Below are positions 1-8,974 of a stretch of DNA of 36,007 nucleotides, piece after piece. This DNA is from M3007 sp038203695. GTDB taxonomy: Bacteria; Bacteroidota; Bacteroidia; Chitinophagales; Saprospiraceae. Both the position numbers and the translations under genes were made by a program. The notes below the pieces were generated by a model. It was not told the origin of the DNA, searched no databases, and was given only the letters and a program-made list of their open reading frames with translations. Where the stretch lies: positions 1 through 36,007 of the forward strand of contig JBBRDQ010000026.1 in assembly GCA_038203695.1 (NCBI GenBank). The letters run 5' to 3'. The number at the start of each line of letters is the position of its first letter. The first letter of the stretch is position 1.

Positions 1-1242
1 GACTCTTTAGAACTGGAAGGGCTCGTGCCGACGCTGGAACGCAACCGTTTGCGGTTGATGAATCTGGGCGTTTTCGTTGCAGCCACCATAACTTCCGTGC
101 CGCAGCAAGATACCACGCATCTCATTTTACAGGTAAAATTGACGGAAACCTGGTTCGTATATCCGGTACCGTTGTTTGAACTAGCCGATCGAAATTTTAA
201 CGTTTGGTGGAGTGAATTTAATCGGTCGCTGCGACGGGTAAACTACGGTGTCGACCTGAGTTACCTCAATCTGACCGGCAATACGGATATGTTGAAAGCC
301 AAATTGCAGTTTGGCTATTCCAATAAATACGAACTCAGTTATCGCCGTCCCAATCTCAATAAGAAGCAAACCCTCGGTATGGAAATGGGGGTGTCGTACA
401 CACGGGCGCATGAACTTTCCTACCGTACGGAAGCCAATAAACTGCTCTTTTACGTCGATCGCGATACCTGGCAAATTCTCCGGTTTGCGGTAGGTGTCAG
501 CCTGACCTGGCGCCCGGGTATATTCTCAACGCACTCATTTTCAACGGAATACTTTCACACGAACGTATCCGATACAGTGATTCAATTGAATCCGGACTTT
601 TTTCTCGACGGGCAAAAACGGCAGCGCAATCTGAGTGTGGTCTATAACTGGACCTCCGATCACCGCGATATTCACCCGTATCCTTTGCGCGGATGGCGCG
701 CGACGACCGAGTTTCGCTGGAATGGGTTATTGCCGTATGACGACTTGCATCTGGGCCGGCTTTTTGCGGGGTACGATCAGTACTTTATGCTGACCAAGCA
801 TTTGAGCCTGGAAACCCGCACAGCGGCCCGGGTTTCATTTCCGCGCCGACAATTGCCTTATTACAACAATCAGGCGCTGGGTTATGGCGGCAGTTTTGTG
901 CGCGGGTATGAATATTACGTGGCCGATGGATTGGATTTTGGCTTGTTTCGCACCGCGTTTCACCTGGAGATTTTCAACCGCGATTTCAACCTGGGGCGTA
1001 TTATTCCCATTAAAGCCTTTCGAAAATTGCCATTACGCGTATTTTTGGCGGCCAATAACGACATCGGTTATGCCAATGATCCTTATTACAAGAACGGTAA
1101 CCCACTTTCTAACCGAATTTTGTACGGGTACGGTGCCGGTGTTGATATTGTAGCCTACTACGACAAGACCCTGCGCCTGGAATGGAGTTGGAACGATCTG
1201 GGCGAGAGTGGTTTTTTCATCCGAATTAATACCGGGTTTTAA
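1..1242 (+). CDS. Omp85/BamA-like outer-membrane barrel protein, 5' truncated
   Basis: The frame is open from base 1, so the gene begins upstream of the window and the GTG at 25 is not its start. The first visible residues (LERNRLRLMNLGVF and on to about residue 60) look like the end of a POTRA repeat. The rest alternates short aromatic-rich strands and ends in phenylalanine (INTGF), as transmembrane barrels do. A VRGY motif near nt 897-908 matches the conserved VRGF/VRGY loop of Omp85 proteins. Members insert barrels into, or secrete across, the outer membrane. It may be BamA itself, TamA or another surface-antigen (D15) paralogue; the missing N-terminus with its POTRA count would decide. 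Its stop overlaps the next start by one base (TAATG), so the two genes are co-transcribed. Confidence 0.85.
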   Translation, partial: DSLELEGLVPTLERNRLRLMNLGVFVAATITSVPQQDTTHLILQVKLTETWFVYPVPLFELADRNFNVWWSEFNRSLRRVNYGVDLSYLNLTGNTDMLKAKLQFGYSNKYELSYRRPNLNKKQTLGMEMGVSYTRAHELSYRTEANKLLFYVDRDTWQILRFAVGVSLTWRPGIFSTHSFSTEYFHTNVSDTVIQLNPDFFLDGQKRQRNLSVVYNWTSDHRDIHPYPLRGWRATTEFRWNGLLPYDDLHLGRLFAGYDQYFMLTKHLSLETRTAARVSFPRRQLPYYNNQALGYGGSFVRGYEYYVADGLDFGLFRTAFHLEIFNRDFNLGRIIPIKAFRKLPLRVFLAANNDIGYANDPYYKNGNPLSNRILYGYGAGVDIVAYYDKTLRLEWSWNDLGESGFFIRINTGF

Positions 1243-2183
1243 TGCAAAAAGAGCACTATTTCCATTTTTGCGCCGCCGCTCCGCCGGATTTTCCCGTATT
1301 TATGCAGCCGTGGTATTTGGACGCAGTTTGTTTTGACAATGGCGTATGGGAAGTGGCAACGGTCGCCAAAGCAGGCCGGGTTGTAGCCGTTTTACCGTAT
1401 TTTTTAAAACAAAAATGGGGGTGGAACTACGTGGCGATGCCGCCTTTGGCGCGGTTGATGGGTCCTTATCTGGAGCCTTCGGTACGCAATACGGCAAAAG
1501 AAGCGAGTATACTGGATGAACTGCTGGCACAATTGCCCAAACTGGCGGCTTTTGAACAGGATTTCAATTATACGGCGACCAACTGGCTGCCATTTTACTG
1601 GCAAGGCTTCCGGCAGACGACGCGGTATTCTTACACGTTGCCGATCACGGATGTAGACCTGGTGTGGGCAAATCTGGCACCGGACTATCGCAAACAGAAA
1701 ATTCCGAAAGCGCAGGAATTAGTCACGGTGACCACTGGCGATGACGTGGCCGAATTTTACCGGCTGCAGAATCTTTCCTATGCGCGGCAAGGTCTGCAGC
1801 CGCCATTTTCCTTCGAATTTTTGCAGCGTCTCGATTCCGCACTGGCTGCCCACCAGCAGCGGGCCATTTTCTTTGCCACTGATCGGCAAAGCGGCACGAT
1901 ACATGCAAGCGCTTATATGATTTGGGATGCCCATTCGGCTTATTTTTTGATGGCCGGCGATGATCCTGCTTTACGGCAATCCGGCGCGGGTATTCTGGTG
2001 GCCTGGGAGGCCATTCGTTATGCGGGCCATGTTTTAGAGCTGCCGGTTTTTGATTTTGCGGGCAGTATGTTACGACCGATCGAACGCGTGCGCCGGCAAT
2101 TTGGCGCGCGGCAGATTCCTTATTTCCGGGTACAACGCGAATGGTCGCGCTTGTGGCGATGGGGAAAGTACCTGTTTCGCTGA
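1242..2183 (+). CDS. GNAT/FemAB-like acyltransferase family protein
   Basis: A 313-residue soluble protein without signal peptide. It opens with an aromatic-rich stretch (QPWYLDAV) and ends with a GNAT-like half: a YMIWDAHSAYFLMAGDD strand pair followed by GAGILVAWEAIRYA and a DFAGSM segment. This arrangement is typical of the acetyltransferase (GNAT) domain 6/FemAB-like family, often found in polysaccharide or cell-wall related contexts. The substrate cannot be inferred. The start codon overlaps the stop of the upstream barrel gene by one base, which fixes the start and indicates translational coupling. Family membership is recognised by pattern, not by alignment. Confidence 0.7.
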   Translation: MQKEHYFHFCAAAPPDFPVFMQPWYLDAVCFDNGVWEVATVAKAGRVVAVLPYFLKQKWGWNYVAMPPLARLMGPYLEPSVRNTAKEASILDELLAQLPKLAAFEQDFNYTATNWLPFYWQGFRQTTRYSYTLPITDVDLVWANLAPDYRKQKIPKAQELVTVTTGDDVAEFYRLQNLSYARQGLQPPFSFEFLQRLDSALAAHQQRAIFFATDRQSGTIHASAYMIWDAHSAYFLMAGDDPALRQSGAGILVAWEAIRYAGHVLELPVFDFAGSMLRPIERVRRQFGARQIPYFRVQREWSRLWRWGKYLFR

Positions 2184-2222
2184 TTCGAAGCACGTTAAGA
2201 ATGGCGCTTTTCAGACGATTTT

Positions 2223-2230
2223 TAACTTTG
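2223..2230 (+). promoter_or_regulatory. Bacteroidota -7 box (TAACTTTG)
   Basis: TAACTTTG matches the Bacteroidota -7 consensus TAnnTTTG exactly and lies about 80 bases before the ATG at 2310, implying a leader of roughly 70 bases. No clear TTG/TTTG -33 box is visible 19-21 bases upstream, so confidence is moderate. Confidence 0.5.
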
Positions 2231-2309
2231 CACCAAACTCATTTGAGCGGAACACCCGAATCCTGCTAAAATCACAATACTTTTCGCCCAACAAAAATTT
2301 ATTTGCTGC

Positions 2310-5300
2310 ATGAAGGCATTATTTACGTTCTTATTATCCGCCACCATCCTTTCCCTGTACGCGCAAGTGCCAGTGAACGACAACTGTTCCGGACTGATTG
2401 ACCTGGGTGAAGTGCCCTATTGTTCGACTCCCGGACAGTATACCAATGTGAACGCCACGCTGAGCAATATCGACCCACTCCTCAATGTGCCGGCCTGTTT
2501 TAATGGCAACCCGGAGCGCGATGTCTGGTTCCAGTTTACCACACCATCCGACGGCAGCATTGTAGATGTTTCTGTGACCGTGCTGGGCAATATCGGTGGG
2601 AATGGAACCATGAAACAACCGCAAGTAGCCGTGTATCGGGGCGATTGCGTGTTCGGTGGGTTATCCGAACTGGATTGTGCAGCGGCAAACTTGAATGTGA
2701 ATGAAGTCCAAGTCAATCTTTTTGGCCTTACGCCCGGACTCCCCTATTATTTGCGCATCAACGACTTTTCGGCCACCGCTGCGCCGAACTGGGGTACATT
2801 TAAATTATGCGTTGAAAAATATATTCCGGAAATCAATATTGGTACAGTCGCTACCACGGGTAGTTGCACCGGTACACTGTTCGATTCTGGCGGCCCGACC
2901 GGCGATTACTCTCCGAATGAAAACCTGGAAATCTCGATCTGCCCGCAGGAGTTTCACCAGTGTATCATTCTGAATGTTGAAAATTATGCGATGGAATCAG
3001 GGTCCGATTACCTGCATTTTTTTATTGGCGACAACAGCGGTACTGGCACGCAACTGACACAACTGACCGGCGCTAGTACTAATTTTGAAATACAAATTCC
3101 GGGCAATTGTGCGACCGTACAGTTTGTGTCCGACGGTTTCATTGAAGATACCGGTTTTAAAATTACCTGGACGTGTTCACCCGATGCCTGTACCTCGCCA
3201 CCCATCACTTCTTGCGCCAACCCGGAGGTCATCCCCACTCTGCCCTACACCAATGATGGGCTGAGTAACTGCTTTTCCGGCAATACCATCAATGACGGAC
3301 CTTGTGGGAATGAAGCGTTTCTTTCGGGCAACGATTACGTGTTTTCGTACACGTCGCCGGGACAGGAGTGTGTGCAAATCCTGACTTCGGGCACCAATGA
3401 AGGCGCGGGGATAGGGGTATATGGCGGCTGTCCGACGTTGGCTGGTTCGACGTGTATCGTTTCAGCCGGTGGCGGCTTTACCAGTGTCGATCCGTTTATC
3501 AATGCGGCTTTTCTGGAAAATCCGGGTACTTACTATTTTGTTTTCGGGGCCGGGGATGATTGCTCACCTTTCAACATTACCGTTGACACCATTACTTGTC
3601 CGGTCATTTTGCCACCGGCTTCAACGTGCGATAATGCGCTTAATATCGGTGGATGTAATACAACCCTGCCGGAAATTATTGCCCTGAATCCAGGCGACGG
3701 CGATCCGGGCTTTTTGACACCCGACATGAATGCCGGTTGCTTCGTCAACCCACAGTTCAACTATGCGTTCTTTTATTTTACCGCAGCTGCGGACGGTAAA
3801 TTCGGTTTCACGGTGCAAGCGGCTGATCCGAACGAATCCAGCGACATTGATTTCAATGTTTGGGGGCCTATTAACAACGTCGCTAATATCTGCGATTTTA
3901 CGGCCAACAACCAGCCGATTCGCTCTTCCTGGACGGGCGGTCAATTACCAACCGGTCTGTCGGATGTAAATCCGGACACAGGCGATCCGGTAACGGACGA
4001 TTTTGACTGCGACGATCCCGCGACGCCGGGCGCGGGTGGCGACCGCTTTGTGCGCCGCATCAACGTGCTTGCCGGACAGACGTACGTGATTTTGCTCGAT
4101 GATTTTAGCAATGCTATTGAACAAGGGGGGATTTCGATCGACTTTGGCGGTACTACCACCGGCGTTTTAAATTCTCCAGGCAGTGAAATTACGGTCACTG
4201 CGGATACGGCTATTTGCCCCGGGCAATCGTTACAATTACAAGCAACCGGTGGTGAAGCGTATTTCTGGTCGCCGGTCAGTTCTCTTTCCTGTGGGTTCTG
4301 CGATTCGCCGGTGGCTTCACCTGTCGTAAGTACCAGTTATCAGGTCCAGATCGTGACTACTTGCAATACCATTTCGCGCATCATCGATGTCGATATTATC
4401 GATATCAATCTGGGCCCGAATGCATTTGTGTGTGCCGGTGCAGAATTTACCCTCAATCCGCATCCGTATGTGGCACCGGGCGCTGTTTACGAATGGAGCG
4501 GTGGGCCGGGGTTGAGTTGCGGTGATTGTCCGTCACCGACTCTGTCACTGCCAAGTTCCGGTATCTATATTTATTTTGGCACATTGACTACGCCTACCTG
4601 TACCGTGTACGATACCATCCTGGTGACCGTATATCCGGCTGCCCAACCGCAATATATCATTGCAGAAAATCAGGCCCTTTGTGCCGGCGCATCGGTCAGC
4701 CTCGGCGGCAATGCTTTCCCCGGATCATTTTACGAATGGACCGCTTCTACGGGTGGATTTACCAGTACGGATGCCAATCCAACGGTAACTCCAACCCAAA
4801 CTTCCAACGGGCAGATCACATATTATCTTTCCACGCAAAATGGAACATGTCCAGTACCGGTCTTAGATAGTGTAATTGTTTCCGTGTACCAGTCGCCCCT
4901 GTTATCCGTGCAAGGCGATACGATCATCTGCAACGGAGAAAGCGTAACGTTGGGCACTACTTTTCCGGAAGCAGGTGTAACCTATGCCTGGACGCCCGCT
5001 AATGGCAGTTTGGACAATCCGGCCAGCGCGAATCCAGTTGCAACACCAGTACAGTCGACACTTTATCAATTAGTTGCGTCTAATCCGGGCTGCTCCGAAA
5101 CGCGTTCCCTGCAGGTCTCGATTGTAAATCTTACGCTGCAATTGAGTGTGCCCGACACGGTAAAAATTTGTGCAGGTACGGCAGTCCCCATTACCGCGAC
5201 CGTATCTCCGGCCACGACTGCCGTGAACTGGTCGCCGATTGCCGGATTGCAGATCAGCAATGGCGGGCAAACGGTGGTCGCTAAGCCGGTAGAAACGACT

Positions 5301-7322
5301 TTCTACACCGCTACAGCGTCGCTACCCGGTTGTATTCGTACGGAATCGGTGTATATTCCCGTGGACAGCCTGCCGTTCATTTTAAATATTTTACCGGCCG
5401 ATACCTCGGTGTGCCAGGGTAGTCCGGTTATTTTGCGAACCAAAACGTACGAACCGAGCGATTTTCCAAATATGACCTTTCAATGGGACCCATTGGATGG
5501 TGGTTTGCTGACCTCCGATACGCTGTTTAATCTGGTCGTAACGCCCACGGTTACTACTACCTATACACGTACGGTGACGAATGGCGGTTGTCTCTACACA
5601 TCTAACGCCACGGTAAAAGTGATCCAACCCGCCGAAATGGCCATAACACCGGCCGATACGTCGGTGTGTTTTGGGCAAAGTGTACAACTCACTTTAACCT
5701 ATACGATTGGAGTGACCGATATTAAATGGGATCCATTTACCTCGCTCAGTTGTGAAACGTGTAATACGCCGCTGGCAACGCCTTCGTCGACCACTACCTA
5801 TACCGCAAGTGGTAAATTTGATGGTTGTGATGTATCGGCGTCAGCACTGGTCAAGGTAAAAGCGCCACCGGCGATTGTTTTCCCGGCGGATGCGAATCTG
5901 TGTTTAGGGGAAAGCGTTACCCTGAACCTGGCCAACGATCCCACGGCTACCTACGTGTGGACGTCTACCGATCCAACCTTCGGAACTGTTACCGGCGCAC
6001 AGCCAACCGTCACGCCGACGCAGACTGCCACTTATTTCGTCGCCGCCGATAATGGCTGTCAGGTGCAAAAACAAATTACCATTACCGTAACCAATGCGAC
6101 GTTAACAGTCTCCGGTGATACGACCATTTGTAAAGGACTCACGACCACCTTAACCGCTGCCAGTAACTTGCCGGGTACTTTCCTGTGGAACAATGGCCAG
6201 ACGGGACAAGCAATAAACGTATCGCCGCCGGTGTCCACTACTTACACCGTAGTGTATACCGCTACCGGCACCGATTGTGTGCTCACCGGTCAGGTGACCG
6301 TACAAGTCCAGGGCGAGGCCGCCGAAATCGTTTTCCCAACCGACGTGGGTTTGTGTCCGGGTGAAAGTGTGGCGCTCAATAGTGTAAGTACGCCGGGTGC
6401 TACGTATTCCTGGACCTCCACTCCGGCAGGCTTTACCTCGAGTTCGCCCACGCCGACGGTAATGCCAACACAGACAACGACTTACAATGTCACTGCGACG
6501 GTGGATAACTGTATACTGACCCGGCAAATCACCGTTGTGGCTTATAATGCTACGCTCACCCTGCCAGCCGATCAGAAAGTATGCCCCGGACAACCCGTGC
6601 AATTGGTGGCAAATGCGTCTACTACGGGCGACTATTTGTGGTCGACCGGAGCGACAACCGCCAGTATATCGCCGGTTTTGGCGCCTGCTACGACGACTAC
6701 CTACGGCCTGGTATTTACCTATGGCGACGGGTGTATCCTGACCGATAATGTCATGGTGATGGTAGCGCCGGCATTTAGCGTGCGCATCGAATCAGATCCG
6801 GACACCAATCGCATATCAGTTGGTGAAACGCTCAACTTGACGGCCATTATTTCTCCTACCCAGACGACGACATTCCAGTATGCGTGGCAGGAAAATATGG
6901 TTCCTGTCGGTACCAGTGCGTCCGTTATTACGGTGAATCCAACCACAGCACTGCCAGACTCGGCCACGATTACGTACACTGTTATTGCGACTTCATCCAA
7001 TGGTTGTACCCAGGAAGCAACGTACCAGGTGATCGTTTTGCAACCCAATGTGCAGTTCCCCAATGCGTTTACGCCCGGCAACGACGACTTAAACAATACC
7101 TTTAAAATGGTGGTACTGGAAGGGTTGGCGACGATCGATAAAATGGAAATTTACAATCGCTGGGGACAGAAAATATTTACCAGCAACGAGCCAAATGCGG
7201 AATGGGATGGAAATATAGACGGGACCCCAGCCGTATCCGATGTATATGTCTACGTAGTATTGTGGCGTAAAGGCGATGGTACCCTGCAATCTAAAAAAGG
7301 CGATGTGACGTTATTGCGATAG
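2310..7322 (+). CDS. Giant secreted Ig-repeat protein with gliding-motility type C-terminal domain (T9SS cargo)
   Basis: A 1670-residue protein with an N-terminal signal peptide (cleavage likely after LSLYAQ). Residues about 20-175 resemble a PPC-like beta domain (NDNCSGLIDLG ... DVWFQFTTP). Residues about 177-289 read as a CUB-like domain (CTGTLFDSGG ... YSPNENLEISICP ... GFKITWTC). Further cysteine-rich beta domains follow to about residue 625. Then come 11 Ig/PKD-like repeats, each opening with a motif such as DTSVCFGQSVQL and containing a YxW and a TTTY segment. The last ~90 residues (FPNAFTPGNDDLNNTF ... IYNRWGQKIF ... WDG) are the gliding motility-associated C-terminal (CHU_C, type B sorting) domain. 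The protein is therefore expected to be exported by Sec and T9SS and displayed at the cell surface, probably as an adhesin. The ligand is unknown. Confidence 0.9.
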   Translation: MKALFTFLLSATILSLYAQVPVNDNCSGLIDLGEVPYCSTPGQYTNVNATLSNIDPLLNVPACFNGNPERDVWFQFTTPSDGSIVDVSVTVLGNIGGNGTMKQPQVAVYRGDCVFGGLSELDCAAANLNVNEVQVNLFGLTPGLPYYLRINDFSATAAPNWGTFKLCVEKYIPEINIGTVATTGSCTGTLFDSGGPTGDYSPNENLEISICPQEFHQCIILNVENYAMESGSDYLHFFIGDNSGTGTQLTQLTGASTNFEIQIPGNCATVQFVSDGFIEDTGFKITWTCSPDACTSPPITSCANPEVIPTLPYTNDGLSNCFSGNTINDGPCGNEAFLSGNDYVFSYTSPGQECVQILTSGTNEGAGIGVYGGCPTLAGSTCIVSAGGGFTSVDPFINAAFLENPGTYYFVFGAGDDCSPFNITVDTITCPVILPPASTCDNALNIGGCNTTLPEIIALNPGDGDPGFLTPDMNAGCFVNPQFNYAFFYFTAAADGKFGFTVQAADPNESSDIDFNVWGPINNVANICDFTANNQPIRSSWTGGQLPTGLSDVNPDTGDPVTDDFDCDDPATPGAGGDRFVRRINVLAGQTYVILLDDFSNAIEQGGISIDFGGTTTGVLNSPGSEITVTADTAICPGQSLQLQATGGEAYFWSPVSSLSCGFCDSPVASPVVSTSYQVQIVTTCNTISRIIDVDIIDINLGPNAFVCAGAEFTLNPHPYVAPGAVYEWSGGPGLSCGDCPSPTLSLPSSGIYIYFGTLTTPTCTVYDTILVTVYPAAQPQYIIAENQALCAGASVSLGGNAFPGSFYEWTASTGGFTSTDANPTVTPTQTSNGQITYYLSTQNGTCPVPVLDSVIVSVYQSPLLSVQGDTIICNGESVTLGTTFPEAGVTYAWTPANGSLDNPASANPVATPVQSTLYQLVASNPGCSETRSLQVSIVNLTLQLSVPDTVKICAGTAVPITATVSPATTAVNWSPIAGLQISNGGQTVVAKPVETTFYTATASLPGCIRTESVYIPVDSLPFILNILPADTSVCQGSPVILRTKTYEPSDFPNMTFQWDPLDGGLLTSDTLFNLVVTPTVTTTYTRTVTNGGCLYTSNATVKVIQPAEMAITPADTSVCFGQSVQLTLTYTIGVTDIKWDPFTSLSCETCNTPLATPSSTTTYTASGKFDGCDVSASALVKVKAPPAIVFPADANLCLGESVTLNLANDPTATYVWTSTDPTFGTVTGAQPTVTPTQTATYFVAADNGCQVQKQITITVTNATLTVSGDTTICKGLTTTLTAASNLPGTFLWNNGQTGQAINVSPPVSTTYTVVYTATGTDCVLTGQVTVQVQGEAAEIVFPTDVGLCPGESVALNSVSTPGATYSWTSTPAGFTSSSPTPTVMPTQTTTYNVTATVDNCILTRQITVVAYNATLTLPADQKVCPGQPVQLVANASTTGDYLWSTGATTASISPVLAPATTTTYGLVFTYGDGCILTDNVMVMVAPAFSVRIESDPDTNRISVGETLNLTAIISPTQTTTFQYAWQENMVPVGTSASVITVNPTTALPDSATITYTVIATSSNGCTQEATYQVIVLQPNVQFPNAFTPGNDDLNNTFKMVVLEGLATIDKMEIYNRWGQKIFTSNEPNAEWDGNIDGTPAVSDVYVYVVLWRKGDGTLQSKKGDVTLLR
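4198..6771 (+). repeat. Eleven tandem Ig/PKD-like protein repeats
   Basis: Within the giant gene, the motif C-x-G-x-x-(V/L)-x-L recurs 11 times at intervals of about 75-95 codons: CPGQSLQL, CAGAEFTL, CAGASVSL, CNGESVTL, CAGTAVPI, CQGSPVIL, CFGQSVQL, CLGESVTL, CKGLTTTL, CPGESVAL and CPGQPVQL. The copies are diverged at the DNA level. This is a protein-domain array, not a nucleotide satellite. Confidence 0.8.
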
Positions 7323-7352
7323 TATTATCCAAGTGGCGTTCTAAAATGACAG

Positions 7353-7394
7353 GCTCGTAAAATGTTGTTAAACAGCATTTTACGGGCCTTTTTT
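7353..7394 (+). terminator. Rho-independent terminator after the giant surface-protein gene
   Basis: Arms 7353-7364 and 7376-7387 pair over 12 positions (one G-T pair) around an 11-base loop and are followed by a T run at 7389-7394. It lies 31 bases beyond the stop at 7322 and touches the end of the convergent gene at 7393. Confidence 0.8.
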
Positions 7395-8781
7395 AATCCA
7401 GTTGCTTCAGCAGCCACTCGCGCTCTGTCAATATCGAAGTCGTATGAATAGCGGTTTTTAACGACTTCACTTCTGCGCGGTCACTAAAGTTCAGCGCGAC
7501 CAGTTTACGCATGAACCGTATGATAGCGGTATAATTATCGCGGTGATAACCCAGCACTTTTTTACGGCGCAGGTAGATTTGAATACTGTCCAACTGGTTT
7601 TCCAGGGCGTCCGTTTCACCCAGTTCGTAGTATATTTTGCAAAGCATGACCTTGGCGATCAGATTTTGCAACAGATCATCGTGCTCCCGTTGCAGCAGGT
7701 GTTGCATCGCTTGGCGTAAATCGCCGGTATCGTAAAAATAGCGCGCGAGATTGAATTGAAACGCGCCTTCCCGGTGATTCTCGGGTAAAAATGGCGCATA
7801 TTCCTGCAAAAAATGGCGCACCCAGGTAAACTCCCGCAGTCGCAGCGCCGTGCCGGTGATATTATTGTAGGTCCAGCGCGACAATAATCCGTCTTCCAAC
7901 AGCGCGCCGTGTTGCAGTCCGGACTGATACAAGTCGAACACCTCTCGGAAATAATGCTCCTGGGTCTGGTTGATGCGGCGAATACAAAAATTGATGGCCA
8001 TTAGAAATAAATCGTGCATCTCTGCCAGCGAAAACTGGCCGGCGTGTTCCTGTAGCAATATTTTCAACTGCCCGAAATGCGCATCGCTGTCCGTGCCGCC
8101 CAACTGGGCGTAATAACCGTGGTAATAAACGGCTACGGCAGGTATTTCCAGATACCGATGTCCCTGCAGAAATTGGAGCGTATTATCTAACAGGCCCTTA
8201 TCATATTCCTGTTTGGATACAGCCTGGTGGCTCAACAGCAGACAACCGGTGCGCAGTTTCTCGCACAGAAAAGCGATGTCCTGTGCATCGGAGAGTTCCT
8301 GTAAGTTAAAAGACTTGGCCCGCCCCTGCTGCAACGAGCCGTAATAAGCCTCCAGCGACAGCGCATAATCGCTGCGATAATAATCGGCTCCACGCAAGGC
8401 GCTGTTTTTGAGGCGTTTGTGTGCGTAGCGCAACATGCCTGCAAAAGGTCCTTTCAGATGCAGCCGTCGCAACGCCGTCACCGTGCCCAGATGATGGACG
8501 GGCTCCTGTTCTTCCCATTGTTCGAGTGCCAGGAATTTTTCCACGGCTTCCAGCAAATAATTGGTCAGGTGATAAATACGGCGCGGATCGGTTTCTCCCA
8601 CGGCTTTTAGCAGCGTCGATTGCTCCAGAGATGCAGCGTGCAGGTTGTGTTTAAGATACTCGAATAACTGCACAACCCCGGGGTGGGTGACGTGAAAAGG
8701 GGAATGCACAAATTTTTCGAAGGTTTTTAAGCGCTCTTTGGGTAGTGTGCGTAAAATTTCCAGGAGTGGTGAGTTTTCCAT
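7393..8781 (-). CDS. Helical protein of unknown function
   Basis: A 462-residue protein that I do not recognise. It has no signal peptide or membrane segment. It is rich in Leu, Gln, His and Tyr and appears almost entirely alpha-helical, with helix pairs reminiscent of TPR-like solenoids (for example FNLARYFYDTGDLRQAMQHL followed by LIAKVMLCKIYYELGETDAL). The N-terminus (LLEILRTLPKERLKTFEKFV) is predicted helical as well. It is transcribed alone, divergently from the T9SS protein at 8975, and its end meets the terminator of the giant gene. Similar proteins of this size are familiar as hypothetical proteins of Saprospiraceae-like genomes, but no role can be assigned. A perfect TAnnTTTG box lies just upstream. 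Confidence 0.75.
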   Translation of the reverse strand: MENSPLLEILRTLPKERLKTFEKFVHSPFHVTHPGVVQLFEYLKHNLHAASLEQSTLLKAVGETDPRRIYHLTNYLLEAVEKFLALEQWEEQEPVHHLGTVTALRRLHLKGPFAGMLRYAHKRLKNSALRGADYYRSDYALSLEAYYGSLQQGRAKSFNLQELSDAQDIAFLCEKLRTGCLLLSHQAVSKQEYDKGLLDNTLQFLQGHRYLEIPAVAVYYHGYYAQLGGTDSDAHFGQLKILLQEHAGQFSLAEMHDLFLMAINFCIRRINQTQEHYFREVFDLYQSGLQHGALLEDGLLSRWTYNNITGTALRLREFTWVRHFLQEYAPFLPENHREGAFQFNLARYFYDTGDLRQAMQHLLQREHDDLLQNLIAKVMLCKIYYELGETDALENQLDSIQIYLRRKKVLGYHRDNYTAIIRFMRKLVALNFSDRAEVKSLKTAIHTTSILTEREWLLKQLD

Positions 8782-8799
8782 AAACTGAAATTAATGCAA

Positions 8800-8807
8800 C
8801 AAAAATA
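8800..8807 (-). promoter_or_regulatory. Bacteroidota -7 box (TATTTTTG on minus strand)
   Basis: On the minus strand this reads TATTTTTG, an exact TAnnTTTG match, about 18 bases before the ATG at 8781. This implies a very short leader for the helical protein. The -33 region is not recognisable. Confidence 0.45.
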
Positions 8808-8829
8808 TTGATAAATTATTAGTTATGAA

Positions 8830-8863
8830 CAGGTTATAAAAAATAATTTTATAATTAAACCTG
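8830..8863. other. AT-rich imperfect inverted repeat in divergent intergenic region
   Basis: CAGGTT at 8830-8835 pairs with AACCTG at 8858-8863, and an inner ATAAAA pairs with TTTTAT, with a five-base bulge on the right side. It sits between two divergent genes and could be an operator or just AT-rich DNA. Confidence 0.3.
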
Positions 8864-8882
8864 AAAAATAAATTTTTTTGTC

Positions 8883-8914
8883 CTTGTTGTTGCAATGGAT
8901 CAAACGCACTTTTG
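8883..8914 (+). promoter_or_regulatory. Candidate promoter for the 942-residue T9SS protein
   Basis: CTTG at 8883-8886 and CACTTTTG at 8907-8914 are spaced 20 bases apart. Each is one mismatch from the Bacteroidota TTTG / TAnnTTTG promoter. The inferred start of transcription lies near 8920, about 55 bases before the ATG at 8975. Confidence 0.4.
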
Positions 8915-8974
8915 TACCATGAAAAAGTAACTGCCCCCGTTACGGTTCAATAATCTTTAAAAATTGGAAAAAAC

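Noticed and set aside
4198..6771. Regularly spaced repeats, considered as a CRISPR or nucleotide satellite
   Set aside because: The periodicity exists only at the protein level (Ig-like domains) and the DNA copies are diverged and coding.
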